This document shows positions 1 to 9,714 of a stretch of DNA of 64,000 nucleotides, one piece after another. The number at the start of each line of letters is the position of its first letter. Positions within the stretch are counted from its first letter, which is position 1. Source of the stretch: Pseudobutyrivibrio ruminis DSM 9787 (lineage in GTDB: Bacteria; Bacillota; Clostridia; Lachnospirales; Lachnospiraceae); the NCBI RefSeq assembly GCF_900218035.1, contig NZ_OBMR01000002.1, forward strand, positions 310,001 through 374,000. Direction: 5' to 3'. The notes under the pieces were generated by a model, which was given only the letters and a program-made list of their open reading frames with translations, searched no databases and had not been told where the DNA came from. The translations under genes and the position numbers were made by a program.

Positions 1-1117
<1,117 letters not shown>

Positions 1118-1146
1118 TTGTCATATTCAAGGATATTTAGCTTACC

Positions 1147-1629
1147 TTATTGAGCATTTTTCTCAATAAAAACAACTTCTCCAACATACATGTCATGCTG
1201 GGCCTCATTCTCATAGAACTGCTTTGCAATTTCAGGAATCATGTTTTCTGGCTCAAGTCTCTGGCTAATAAGTTTTCTGCAAACAAGAGTAACTTCTGCT
1301 TCCTCAAATGTGATTCCATTTTCTACTTCCTTTGGAGTAAGGCCAGATTCATGAACCTTGTCCATATCGCGACCAGATTTTGATCCAAGGACTCCCAAAG
1401 TCTTTTTGTATTCTTCTGGATAAAAGCTAACAGTGAAATAATCGTTGTCCTTCATAAACTCATTTGTGTAGCGTGATGTTCTAACATAAACTGTAGCAAC
1501 TGGCTTATTCCAAAGAGTTCCAAGTCCTCCCCAGCTAATTGTCATTGTATTAAACTTGTCCTTATCCCCTACAGTAAGCAATGCCCACTTTTTATCGTAC
1601 TGCTCAAAAATGTTTGTATTAAACTCCAT
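1147..1629 (-). CDS. Flavin reductase family protein
   Basis: A 160-residue protein with the flavin-reductase-like, FMN-binding split-barrel fold. Recognisable features are the N-terminal KKWALLTVGDKDKFNTMTIS strand pair, the GGLGTLWNKP segment and the FTVSF strand followed by LGSKSGRD. Members bind FMN and either reduce it or use it as a prosthetic group; the substrate is unknown. The start is supported by AAAGGAGG ten bases upstream. It appears to be a single-gene unit, with a repeat-rich intergenic region upstream. Confidence 0.85.
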   Translation of the reverse strand: MEFNTNIFEQYDKKWALLTVGDKDKFNTMTISWGGLGTLWNKPVATVYVRTSRYTNEFMKDNDYFTVSFYPEEYKKTLGVLGSKSGRDMDKVHESGLTPKEVENGITFEEAEVTLVCRKLISQRLEPENMIPEIAKQFYENEAQHDMYVGEVVFIEKNAQ

Positions 1630-2125
1630 AAGTAATTATCCTCCTTTTATTGTACGCAATTAATATAAAACAATAGTACTGTTTTATTGCTGATAATTCT
1701 AGGTGAGAACTGTATTTTTAATAATTTCTTTATAATCGCAGTTAGTAAATAGGAGTTATGTATCAGTTCAAAGATAATGAGGTCTTACGTTCTTGTAGTT
1801 CAAAGTATTTAGATATTTTGTTGCTTAATCCAAAGATATAAATCTATTTTTGAAAATCAAAAGTATTAAAATACATTATATTTAATTTTTAATACCAAAA
1901 TTCCCCTTTAAAGCATATATTCAAAATGCCCCTAAGTATTAAAATTCAAATATTACTGAATTTAATACCTTAGAGGCATCTTTCTTCTACATTGTGTAAT
2001 AACAAAATCTCAGCAAGTATTAAAACGAAAAAATAACACATTTAATACTTTTCCCAAACAAATCACAAGAATTCCCAACAACTCCCAAGAATTACAATAA
2101 ATCCCAAGAATCCCCGGCAAAAAAA
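1630..2125. other. 496-nt intergenic region with repeat array
   Basis: No gene seen. It holds the promoter region of the flavin reductase, three 34-35-nt inverted-repeat units built on GTATTAAA/TTTAATAC (1862-2050), and three short direct repeats of about CCCAAGAAT at roughly 2065, 2086 and 2103. Confidence 0.8.
1862..2051. repeat. Inverted-repeat unit array A (GTATTAAA arms)
   Basis: Three units with arms GTATTAAA and TTTAATAC: 1862-1896, 1935-1969 and 2017-2050. Unit lengths are 34-35 nt. In unit 2 the pairing extends to GTATTAAA(A)TTCA/TGAATTTAATAC. Loops differ in sequence between units. Unit starts are 73 and 82 nt apart. Confidence 0.8.
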
Positions 2126-2563
2126 TTATTTACAAAGCTCAGCAACAATCATATTGATGGCTTTTCCGTCAGCCTTGCCCTTAAGTGCTAGCATGACTTC
2201 CTTCATGATTGCGCCCTTGTTCTTAGAAGCAAGCACCTCAGCGAAGTTTGCCTGAAGGAATGCGCGAATCTCGTCTTCGCTCATCATTGCAGGGGCGTAC
2301 TCTTTGATTACGTCATATCTGAACTGGTACTCTTCCTTTAAATCTGTTCTCTCAGCAGGGCATGTGTCGAGCTGCTCCTTTGCTGTCTTTAATGACTTGA
2401 GAATAACCTGATCTACCAAATCATCTGCAATGTTATCTCTAGTGCCAGCGTCGATAGCGGCCTTCTTTACATCAGAAACCAATGAAGAAATGGCATCTTT
2501 TCTTGCCTTATCTCTTGCCTTCATTGCTGCAACCATGTCTTTTTGTAATGTTTCAAACTGCAT
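2126..2563 (-). CDS. yqeY: GatB/YqeY domain-containing protein
   Basis: A 145-residue YqeY-family protein. The N-terminus (FETLQKDMVAAMKARDKARK) and the closing helices (MKEVMLALKGKADGKAINMI) match the family, whose C-terminal part resembles the tRNA-binding domain of GatB. Function in the cell is not well defined; a role on tRNA is usually assumed. Two ATG codons lie close together (2569 and 2563). AGGAGG is 9 nt from the second and only 3 nt from the first, so 2563 is preferred. Confidence 0.88.
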   Translation of the reverse strand: MQFETLQKDMVAAMKARDKARKDAISSLVSDVKKAAIDAGTRDNIADDLVDQVILKSLKTAKEQLDTCPAERTDLKEEYQFRYDVIKEYAPAMMSEDEIRAFLQANFAEVLASKNKGAIMKEVMLALKGKADGKAINMIVAELCK

Positions 2564-2668
2564 TTTCATTATCCTCCTCTAATCTATTACCTAGATTATA
2601 GTCCTTATCAATGCGTAAATCCATGGCGCAATTACAGTTTTCTTATCCATTTTCTTCGTCCAAATTAA

Positions 2669-4405
2669 TTACGCTATCTTCCAGCTTACAGCCTTCTTTC
2701 GTCCGCTAACGAAATTCTTGTAGATGCCATCCACAGCCATGAGCTCGTCATGCTTGCCCTGCTGGACAATCTTGCCCTTGTCGATGACTAGAATTTGATC
2801 TGCATGTCTTACAGTTTTCAGTCTGTGAGCAATCATGATGATGGTCTTTTCTTTAGTAAGATTCTCGATTGCCTCTGTCAATTCCTTCTCGTTTTCAGGA
2901 TCCACGTTGGCTGTTGCCTCATCCAAGATGATTATTGGGGCATCCTTCATGATGGCTCTGGCAATGGCGATTCGCTGCTTTTCTCCACCTGATAATGTGG
3001 CTCCGCCTTCGCCAACCAATGTCTCATATCCATCTGGAAGTGACATGATGAAATCGTGGCAACATGCTTTCTTGGCTGCCGCAATTACCTCATCCATGGA
3101 AGCCTCCGGACGACCAAATCTGATGTTGTTTGCAATGGTATCCTCAAACAAATAAACTCTCTGGAACACAAAGCTGAAATTCTCCATCAGAGAATCGAAG
3201 CTGTAGTCCCTTACATCTCTTCCGCCAAGTGTGACCTTGCCGGATTTCACATCCCAAAATCTCGCGATAAGGGATGTCAGCGTAGTCTTACCACCACCGG
3301 ATGGGCCAACGATAGCTGTAGTAGTTTTCTCTTTAATATCAAGGGTCACATCGTCGATGATAGTCCTGTCCTCATATGCAAAGCTGACATGATCAAGATG
3401 AATGTCGCGGTTTAAAGGATGAATATCTTCACCATTAATATCCATCTGCTCAACTTCCATAATCTCATTTACCATGTCAACGCCTTTTCCAATGATTCTG
3501 ATAAGGGCTGTGTAAGTTCCTGCCAAATCAAGGGACTCAAAGATGATGAATGCACAAAGCATCATTGTGATGCAGTATGTGAGCTTCATGGTGCCATTCA
3601 GATAAAAAGCAATTGATGCGCCTGCAATTACAACTCCCGCAAGCTTACAGATGAGCATCTGCACGCCCACCAAAGGAATAGCGGCAATCTCAGCTTTGAT
3701 ATCAGCCTTTGTTTTTCTTTCGATGGCTTTATTGAGCCTTGCGTTGTTCATGGCGATAATGTTGTAATTTCTGATTTCAGCAATTCCCTGGATGAACTCA
3801 AGAATTACGCCAACCATGTCCTTATCTGACTCAATTTTCTCAGGGGCAACCTTCTCTACGCTCTTGTTTGTAAACTGATTGAAGATAAAGAAAATCAGGA
3901 TAACAGCCACACATATCAAGCCGATTCGCACATCAAAAATAAACATGCCAAGACTAACGATGAGGGTTGTAATTGTGCCCTGCATAACTAGTATTATTGC
4001 GCGGGTTGCTATATCTCCTGTCTGTTCCAAAGTGTTGGTGGTGACAGATGTGATATGTCCCAGGCTTGTATCATTAAAATATCCCATTGGCAAATATCTG
4101 AGATGCTCGCCAATTTCAATTCTCTTGCCAGCGCAGGTCCTATAGCCGCCTTCTGTAAGAAGCATCTGATAGAACCTATTTATAACCATTTTTCCGACAG
4201 TGCTTAAGAGCATAAATCCCATTACAAGTAAAAACGTATTTACGGTAATGTTATTATTCACAATGGCATCTATTGCAAAATAAGCTGCAGGAACTTTCAT
4301 ACCTGCAAATATTGCATCGATAACACCTAATGCAATTGATTTATAAAACTTTTTTCTGTTTTCTTCATTGCAGAATTTGAAAAATTTCATCAGAATTTTA
4401 AGCAT
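2669..4405 (-). CDS. ABC transporter, fused permease and ATPase (second subunit)
   Basis: A 578-residue exporter half-transporter: about six membrane segments in residues 20-310, then an ATPase with Walker A (GPSGGGKTT), signature LSGGEKQR, Walker B (IIILDEAT) and a H-loop (IAHRL). It starts inside the end of the preceding half-transporter (8-nt overlap) with AGAAGGGAGG just upstream, so the two are translationally coupled and probably form a heterodimer. An in-frame ATG further upstream at 4459 lies within the neighbouring gene and has no ribosome site. Substrate is unknown; TetR control suggests a drug or toxic compound. Confidence 0.92.
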   Translation of the reverse strand: MLKILMKFFKFCNEENRKKFYKSIALGVIDAIFAGMKVPAAYFAIDAIVNNNITVNTFLLVMGFMLLSTVGKMVINRFYQMLLTEGGYRTCAGKRIEIGEHLRYLPMGYFNDTSLGHITSVTTNTLEQTGDIATRAIILVMQGTITTLIVSLGMFIFDVRIGLICVAVILIFFIFNQFTNKSVEKVAPEKIESDKDMVGVILEFIQGIAEIRNYNIIAMNNARLNKAIERKTKADIKAEIAAIPLVGVQMLICKLAGVVIAGASIAFYLNGTMKLTYCITMMLCAFIIFESLDLAGTYTALIRIIGKGVDMVNEIMEVEQMDINGEDIHPLNRDIHLDHVSFAYEDRTIIDDVTLDIKEKTTTAIVGPSGGGKTTLTSLIARFWDVKSGKVTLGGRDVRDYSFDSLMENFSFVFQRVYLFEDTIANNIRFGRPEASMDEVIAAAKKACCHDFIMSLPDGYETLVGEGGATLSGGEKQRIAIARAIMKDAPIIILDEATANVDPENEKELTEAIENLTKEKTIIMIAHRLKTVRHADQILVIDKGKIVQQGKHDELMAVDGIYKNFVSGRKKAVSWKIA

Positions 4406-6185
4406 GAGCGGCCTCCCTTCTAGCTTCAGAACCCATAACTGAATCCACTCTGTCATCATCCTTCGACATGGTGTGTGCCTCCCACATATTTCTGTAGAGA
4501 GGACAATCAGTTAGGAGCTGAGCATGAGTGCCTTCTGCCTCCACATTTCCATCATTTATAACGAAAATCTTGTCCGCATCAATGATGGTTGAAAGTCTAT
4601 GAGCAATAACGATAAGTGTCTTGCCCTGAACCAGCTTTGCCACGCTTTCCTGTACCAGTGCTTCGTTTTCTGGGTCCGTATATGCGGTAGCCTCGTCCAT
4701 AATTACAACCGGTGCATCTTTGAGCATTGCTCGTGCTATGCAGATTCTCTGTCGCTCTCCCCCTGATAGATGTCCGCCTGCGCCACCAACTATGGTGTCG
4801 TATCCATTTTCAAGGCCAAGGATGAATTCATGGCATCCAGTAGCTTTCGCTGCAGCGATAACATCTTCATCTGTAGCACCGGCCTTGCCCAGTCTGATAT
4901 TTTCCATAACAGACATATCAAATAGATAGTTGTCCTGGGCGACATAAGCAATCTGGCTTGTGTAATAATCAAGCGGAAGCTCCTTAATATCCACTCCGCC
5001 AAAAGTGATGGTTCCTTCATTCACATCCCAAAGTGAATCGATGAGACGGGCAATGGTGCTCTTGCCTGAACCAGAAGGTCCCACAAATGCGTTAACCTCA
5101 CCTTGCTTGATATCCATATTCAAGCCGTGCAAAATTTCCTTATCCTTGTAAGAAAAATACACATTTCTGAGAGTGATATCAGAGCCCACTGGCAGCTTTG
5201 TAAGAGTGTCAGGTCTCACCATATCTTCTCTTTCAATAATCTCTGTAACCTCTCCAAAGATTGCCTGCATTTTCATAATGTCGTCCATGTATGAGAATGC
5301 AATCATCAAAGGTCCCATGAGACCTGCCGAAAGAATAACTGATGTGATGAAATCCTCTGGTGTCATGCCACCATTTTTCACTAAAAGCAAACCTATTGGG
5401 AGAACTCCAAGGAATGTAGCTGGTGTGAAAGCGAAGCTTCCCGCCTGGAACCAGATACATTTTCTCATCCAATTGATGAAGCAATCTGCACCTTCCTTTG
5501 CAGCAAGCACGAATTTTTCATAAGAACTTCCTGTCTTACCAAAGGCTTTGATAACCTCGATACCATTGATATATTCAACAGCTGTATCATTCAAATATTT
5601 AGTTTTCTGTATCGTATATTCGAATTCACCCTGACTTCGGGCCATCATACCAGCCACAAAACATAAACCGATTGCAACTGAAATGAGATTTGCTAAGCCC
5701 ATACGCCAGTCCAAAGCAAGAATGTAAATGAACATGACTATAGGCAACAAGATATTTGCTGTAAACTCAGGCACAATATGAGCCAAAGTTGTTTCCATAG
5801 AATCAACGCGCTCTACAATAATATTTTTGTAGGCACCACTGTTATCATCCAAAACCGAACCAAGTGGAATAGTTGAAAGCTTCTTGCAAAGCTGAGTTCT
5901 AATTCCGCCTAATACGTTGAATGTAGCAATGTGGGACAATGTTGTAGATGTTGAGTGAAGTGCAACTCTAAGAATCCAACATAACGCCATCATCAAAATC
6001 AGTGACATGTAATGGCTGAAATCCATTTCCTTTGATAAAAGCATTCCAACAATCTTTGCAATTATCAAATATGGAATAAATGACATGGCTACACCGATAA
6101 TGGCAAGCAGCACACTGCCAATGTAAAAACTTTTCTTTCTCCCTGCAAAATGAATAACCCAGGAGAACGTACTTTTTTTCTTCAT
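4398..6185 (-). CDS. ABC transporter, fused permease and ATPase (first subunit)
   Basis: A 595-residue half-transporter with six predicted membrane helices, then Walker A (GPSGSGKST), signature LSGGERQR and Walker B (VVIMDEAT). The start has AGAAGGAGGAATTT upstream. It follows the TetR gene by about 30 nt and overlaps the next half-transporter, giving a three-gene unit. The two ABC proteins are similar in length and architecture but not duplicates. Family members export drugs, lipids or peptides; the cargo here cannot be read from the sequence. Confidence 0.92.
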   Translation of the reverse strand: MKKKSTFSWVIHFAGRKKSFYIGSVLLAIIGVAMSFIPYLIIAKIVGMLLSKEMDFSHYMSLILMMALCWILRVALHSTSTTLSHIATFNVLGGIRTQLCKKLSTIPLGSVLDDNSGAYKNIIVERVDSMETTLAHIVPEFTANILLPIVMFIYILALDWRMGLANLISVAIGLCFVAGMMARSQGEFEYTIQKTKYLNDTAVEYINGIEVIKAFGKTGSSYEKFVLAAKEGADCFINWMRKCIWFQAGSFAFTPATFLGVLPIGLLLVKNGGMTPEDFITSVILSAGLMGPLMIAFSYMDDIMKMQAIFGEVTEIIEREDMVRPDTLTKLPVGSDITLRNVYFSYKDKEILHGLNMDIKQGEVNAFVGPSGSGKSTIARLIDSLWDVNEGTITFGGVDIKELPLDYYTSQIAYVAQDNYLFDMSVMENIRLGKAGATDEDVIAAAKATGCHEFILGLENGYDTIVGGAGGHLSGGERQRICIARAMLKDAPVVIMDEATAYTDPENEALVQESVAKLVQGKTLIVIAHRLSTIIDADKIFVINDGNVEAEGTHAQLLTDCPLYRNMWEAHTMSKDDDRVDSVMGSEARREAAHA

Positions 6186-6216
6186 AAATTCCTCCTTCTG
6201 GCAAACAAGAACAAAT

Positions 6217-6825
6217 TTAGAAACCTAAGAATTTTCTCCAACCTTCCTTAAAGAATCTGGATATGGTATCGCAATAGTGAAGGGCCTGCTCGTATGTGAA
6301 ATCATGATGAACCATCTCTAACATTGCTGTGTATTGCGCGCTTAAAAGCAAATGCATCTCATTTTCATCAACTGAATTTACAAGCATGCCTCCAGCTTCA
6401 AGCTCATCCTTGAAAGCCAGCGTAGCTTCCTGCACCTTTGAGACAATTGTATGAAGATAATTCTCATATTTCGTGCCTTCGCTTTTGCAAAACAAAAGCT
6501 TGTGGGCGTCAAAATTATCGTAAATGAGCTTAACGATAATCTTCGCCTGATCCTCATCTTCCCACATGGCTTCAACGCCATCTTCTCTAGCAGTGCCCAC
6601 CTGCCTTGCCTCTTCTGTCTGGCATAATCCTTCCCAAGCACTAACAGCAGGCTCAACAACAGCATCAAAAATCTCCTCTTTGTTAGCATAGTGCCTGTAC
6701 AAAGCGGTGGCTGTGATACCTACTTTACTTGCGATTTTTCTCATGGAGGCATCCTTATAGCCCTTCTCCATGAATTCTTCCATTGCGGCTTTTAAAATTT
6801 GTTCTTTAGTTTCTTTGGTTTTCAC
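6217..6825 (-). CDS. TetR family transcriptional regulator
   Basis: A 202-residue repressor with an N-terminal TetR helix-turn-helix (EQILKAAMEEFMEKGYKDAS, then MRKIASKVGITATALYRHYA). The C-terminal ligand domain is not assignable. The start is taken as GTG at 6823-6825, with AAAGGA six bases upstream. The alternative in-frame ATG at 6876 lies inside the operator sequences and has no ribosome site. It heads the ABC exporter operon and very probably autoregulates through palindromes at 6842-6896, one of which recurs before the methyltransferase gene. Confidence 0.9.
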   Translation of the reverse strand: MKTKETKEQILKAAMEEFMEKGYKDASMRKIASKVGITATALYRHYANKEEIFDAVVEPAVSAWEGLCQTEEARQVGTAREDGVEAMWEDEDQAKIIVKLIYDNFDAHKLLFCKSEGTKYENYLHTIVSKVQEATLAFKDELEAGGMLVNSVDENEMHLLLSAQYTAMLEMVHHDFTYEQALHYCDTISRFFKEGWRKFLGF

Positions 6826-6841
6826 GTGAATTCCTTTCAAA

Positions 6842-6896
6842 GTTAACACTGTTAACTTGTTAGTTCCGACTAACATTATAGTTAGGTATAGCTAAC
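6842..6896. promoter_or_regulatory. Palindromic operators ahead of the tetR-ABC operon
   Basis: GTTAG-6-CTAAC occurs twice (6859-6874, centre TTCCGA; 6881-6896, centre GTATAG), and a related palindrome GTTAACACTGTTAAC lies at 6842-6856. They overlap the region where the promoter of the tetR operon must lie. Binding by the neighbouring TetR is inferred. Confidence 0.7.
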
Positions 6897-6932
6897 TTGT
6901 CAAATAGTATCTTAAAAAATTATCATTGCCAT

Positions 6933-6965
6933 AAAAAAAAGCGAGGCTAAATGCCTCGCCTTTTT
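6933..6965 (-). terminator. Intrinsic terminator after methyltransferase gene
   Basis: Stem GCGAGGC / GCCTCGC (6941-6959, 5-nt loop) flanked by A8 and T6, so it can work in both directions. On the minus strand it follows the methyltransferase stop. Confidence 0.9.
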
Positions 6966-6975
6966 AATATCTGGC

Positions 6976-7740
6976 CTATTTTCTTCCCATAAGAATTGTG
7001 GAGCCGCTCAGGCCCATCCATACCGACTCCCATTTGCTCATGAACATTCCATTTGTTGTATCTACAAGCTTTACTTCTTCATACCCCATGTCCTTCAGTT
7101 TTTTAACAAAGCTTTCCATATCACCATATTTGCTTTTAGACATGATGTCATGAATAGCAAATGTTCCACCTTTCTTGAGAGTTCTCAGTGTCTCTAAAAG
7201 AATCGCCTGCCTATCTTTACTAGGTATATTGTGATAAACATAGTTGCTTGTTACTGCATCAAATGTTTCATCTGGGAAATCAAGAGAACAAGCATCTCCC
7301 TGCAAGAATGTGGTATTATTAACGCCCTCAGCTTTTGCATTGTTCTCACAGAGCGACTTGCTAAAGGATGCATATTCCTTGCCCCATCTATCGATTCCTG
7401 TGATCTCAGCCTCAGGATTTTTTATTGCACATGCAATACTCAGCGCACCGCTTCCACAGCCAACATCAAGACATTTACCTCCTGCTGGAATGCTGATATA
7501 AGAAGAGACACCATTAATTATTTGTTTTGACATCTGTCGCTTGCCATCATATGAGAAAGCTCTATACATCAAATACATCCATATGCTACACAATAAAAAT
7601 ATCACTGTTAGTGCCAAAAAAACTTTTCCCAATGGTGTTCTGTAAAAAGTAAAGTACGTCAACACAAGAAAAAAAACTGATACAGTCTGCACTCCCAGAA
7701 TCATTCCCTTAGGCATCCAATTTTTGTAATCTGGTTTCAT
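6976..7740 (-). CDS. Membrane-anchored class I SAM methyltransferase
   Basis: A 254-residue protein with two hydrophobic segments near the N-terminus (about residues 12-60) followed by a Rossmann methyltransferase domain. Motif I reads CLDVGCGSGALS, the acidic end of strand 2 is in ITGIDRW, and motif IV lies in FDAVTSNYVYHN. Substrate unknown. The start at 7740 has GGAGGGTAAT directly upstream and is preferred to an ATG four codons earlier. It has its own promoter, overlapped by the same GTTAG-6-CTAAC palindrome as the adjacent tetR operon, and its own terminator, so it is likely part of the same small regulon. Confidence 0.85.
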   Translation of the reverse strand: MKPDYKNWMPKGMILGVQTVSVFFLVLTYFTFYRTPLGKVFLALTVIFLLCSIWMYLMYRAFSYDGKRQMSKQIINGVSSYISIPAGGKCLDVGCGSGALSIACAIKNPEAEITGIDRWGKEYASFSKSLCENNAKAEGVNNTTFLQGDACSLDFPDETFDAVTSNYVYHNIPSKDRQAILLETLRTLKKGGTFAIHDIMSKSKYGDMESFVKKLKDMGYEEVKLVDTTNGMFMSKWESVWMGLSGSTILMGRK

Positions 7741-7792
7741 ATTACCCTCCACTCTTAAATAGTTTTAATTTGATTACATAATACTACTTTTA

Positions 7793-7808
7793 GTTAGGTA
7801 TGTCTAAC
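7793..7808. promoter_or_regulatory. TetR-type operator copy before methyltransferase
   Basis: GTTAG-GTATGT-CTAAC, matching the 16-bp site at 6881-6896 (GTTAG-GTATAG-CTAAC) at all arm positions and at most centre positions. It lies about 50 nt upstream of the methyltransferase start. Confidence 0.7.
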
Positions 7809-7844
7809 TTTATCATTTTTTATGTAAAAATGAGCAACGACCAC

Positions 7845-7870
7845 AAAAAAGGCGAGGCCTCAGCCTCGCC
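7845..7870 (-). terminator. Intrinsic terminator after 99-aa zinc-ribbon gene
   Basis: GGCGAGGC / GCCTCGCC stem with 4-nt loop (7851-7870). On the minus strand it is followed by six T. The stem core is the same GGCGAGGC as the terminator at 6941-6959. Confidence 0.85.
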
Positions 7871-7911
7871 ATACAGTATTAGAAAAACAATAACAAGACT
7901 AAATGCCTCGC

Positions 7912-8211
7912 CTAATCAAAATCCTGTTCTACATCAGCAATAGCGCACTTGCCGCAAAGCTGGCCGACGAATTCTTCCATGTAGAAAAACTCGCCATCAA
8001 AATAGGAATCAAATTCCTTAATGGCGCCAGCCAAAGTAAAGGCTTTGCCACAATCTTTACATTTCCTCATAAGAGACATAGCAACTTCATCATCCTCTAC
8101 TTCATAGTCGTCGTGTTCCATGTCGCCCTCTTCATAGCCCTCCAGCTTATGAGTAGCTAAATATTCATCCGATGGCTTAAGCTCTCCATCTATCTCTGAA
8201 AAAAATCCCAT
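7912..8211 (-). CDS. Hypothetical acidic zinc-ribbon protein
   Basis: A 99-residue, very acidic protein. It has CKDC near residue 51 and CGKC near residue 87, spaced like a four-cysteine metal site. No family is recognised. It follows another small cysteine-rich protein on the same strand by about 20 nt, and the two probably form an operon ending at the terminator at 7845-7870. GGAG lies 12 nt before the start. Confidence 0.75.
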   Translation of the reverse strand: MGFFSEIDGELKPSDEYLATHKLEGYEEGDMEHDDYEVEDDEVAMSLMRKCKDCGKAFTLAGAIKEFDSYFDGEFFYMEEFVGQLCGKCAIADVEQDFD

Positions 8212-8234
8212 AAATATTTATATCTCCATTCATT

Positions 8235-8504
8235 CTACATCCAATTATAATCGCCACCGGTGACAGCTAATGAAAGTAGTGCGTCCATTCGCTCAACATC
8301 TTCTTCGCCTCTAACAACCTGCAAAAGCTTTGCTGTTTCCTTGACCACCGGCATTTCTTCATCTGGTCCAATTTCCATATCTGGCTCCTTGCCACAGTAT
8401 GGACAAACCAAACTTGGACCAACCTGAACTGATAAAAATCTGTTAGCACATTCTGAGCATTCATAAAAGCCTGCTAATTCTGTGCCATCTGGAACATAAT
8501 ACAT
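8235..8504 (-). CDS. Hypothetical zinc-ribbon protein
   Basis: An 89-residue protein with two CxxC pairs (CSEC at about 16-19, CPYCGKEP at about 34-37), a classic rubredoxin-like or zinc-ribbon knuckle arrangement. The rest is acidic. Start supported by GAGAGG eight bases upstream. It lies in a run with the 99-aa zinc-ribbon protein downstream and a VOC protein upstream. Specific function unknown. Confidence 0.78.
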   Translation of the reverse strand: MYYVPDGTELAGFYECSECANRFLSVQVGPSLVCPYCGKEPDMEIGPDEEMPVVKETAKLLQVVRGEEDVERMDALLSLAVTGGDYNWM

Positions 8505-8521
8505 AAAACTAACCTCTCAAT

Positions 8522-8905
8522 CTATTCATGTAATTCTAGTGGTAATCCATCTGGATCAAAAAAGAATGTCATTTTTTTATTTGTAAATTCATCAGTCCTG
8601 ATGGGCTCGCATTCGATTCCAATGGCATTCAATTCATTTACCGTATTTACGATATCATCAACTTCAAACGCTAAATGCCTAAGGCCACAAGCTTCTGGAT
8701 ATGATGGTCTTTTAGGCGGATTTTGAGGTGCAAAAATTTCCAGTTCAGTTGACTCATTTATCCTCAAATCTAGCTTCCAATCGTTCTTCTGAGGCCTAAA
8801 ATTTTCTCTGATGATTTCAAATCCTAGCTTATTAACATAGAAATCCTTGGACTTTTCATAATCAGAAACGATTATAGCCACATGATGTATCATAGATAAA
8901 TTCAT
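8522..8905 (-). CDS. VOC family (glyoxalase-like) metalloprotein
   Basis: A 127-residue vicinal-oxygen-chelate protein. The four metal-ligand positions are visible: HHVAIIV near the N-terminus, ELEIF around residue 56, LRHLAFEV around residue 75 and PLELHE at the end. The pattern resembles the YaeR/lactoylglutathione-lyase-like branch. Substrate unknown. It precedes the two small zinc-ribbon genes with short gaps, so may be cotranscribed with them. AAGGA lies upstream of the start, a little far from it. Confidence 0.85.
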   Translation of the reverse strand: MNLSMIHHVAIIVSDYEKSKDFYVNKLGFEIIRENFRPQKNDWKLDLRINESTELEIFAPQNPPKRPSYPEACGLRHLAFEVDDIVNTVNELNAIGIECEPIRTDEFTNKKMTFFFDPDGLPLELHE

Positions 8906-8956
8906 AATAAACTATTCCTTCTTTAAATTAATAATATAACGATTATATACTATCTT

Positions 8957-9694
8957 CTAGAAAATATCTTTCAAAATCCCAAAAGTCTCCCTCACCATAT
9001 TGTTAGGAAGATACTGGTATTCCGTAAAAGCAGCAATGCCTGTCACATCAGCATCAGTGTAGCGCTTTGCAATCATCACTCCTCTGAATACATGGAAATT
9101 ATTTGTGACGATGCCGATTTTCATATCAGCTGATACCTCCACAAGATTCATTGCATTGCTGATATTTTGATCAGTATCTCGTGACTCACTTTCAACTATA
9201 ATTCTATCTTCTGATATGCCTTGTTCAATAAGATAAATTTTCCCGCCTTCACCTTCGGAGATGGATTCGTTGACGCCCTGGCCACCAGTAACAATTACCT
9301 TCGTGTCAGGATTACTATTCAAATAATCAACTGCAGAATCAAGCCTTGCCTTATAGACTACACTTGGCCCCCAGTCTTTCATCTGCGCGCCCAGAACAAT
9401 AATGTAATCTGCTCCACTCTCTCCTTTTGAAAAGAACTGAGTGAGTATACACCCCTGGCATATGATGAAAATGCCGATGCCAGTGGTTACAATAATTCTG
9501 AAAACAAATCTTATCGCTTTAGGTACTTTGGGCCATAATTTTTTCTTGTCCATCAGATACAGGAAGCCAAAAAATATAGCTGCAAAGACCCATATAATAA
9601 ATGAAAATGTACCACTTCCCACCATATATACAGCAATTGAATACAATGCTGAAAAAATGGCTAAAAGTGCATATATTAATCTTACTTTCCGCAT
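8957..9694 (-). CDS. YdcF family membrane protein
   Basis: A 245-residue protein with three or four hydrophobic N-terminal segments (about residues 5-90) and a soluble DUF218/YdcF domain beginning at DYIIVLGAQM. Typical features are KARLDSAVDYL, VIVTGGQG, and the VTNNFHVFR segment that ends the domain signature. Related proteins include SanA and YdcF of Escherichia coli, linked to envelope functions. AAGGG lies eight nt from the start. Confident on family, not on role. Confidence 0.88.
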   Translation of the reverse strand: MRKVRLIYALLAIFSALYSIAVYMVGSGTFSFIIWVFAAIFFGFLYLMDKKKLWPKVPKAIRFVFRIIVTTGIGIFIICQGCILTQFFSKGESGADYIIVLGAQMKDWGPSVVYKARLDSAVDYLNSNPDTKVIVTGGQGVNESISEGEGGKIYLIEQGISEDRIIVESESRDTDQNISNAMNLVEVSADMKIGIVTNNFHVFRGVMIAKRYTDADVTGIAAFTEYQYLPNNMVRETFGILKDIF

Positions 9695-9714
9695 TACTCT
9701 TTCCCTTTCGTCGA

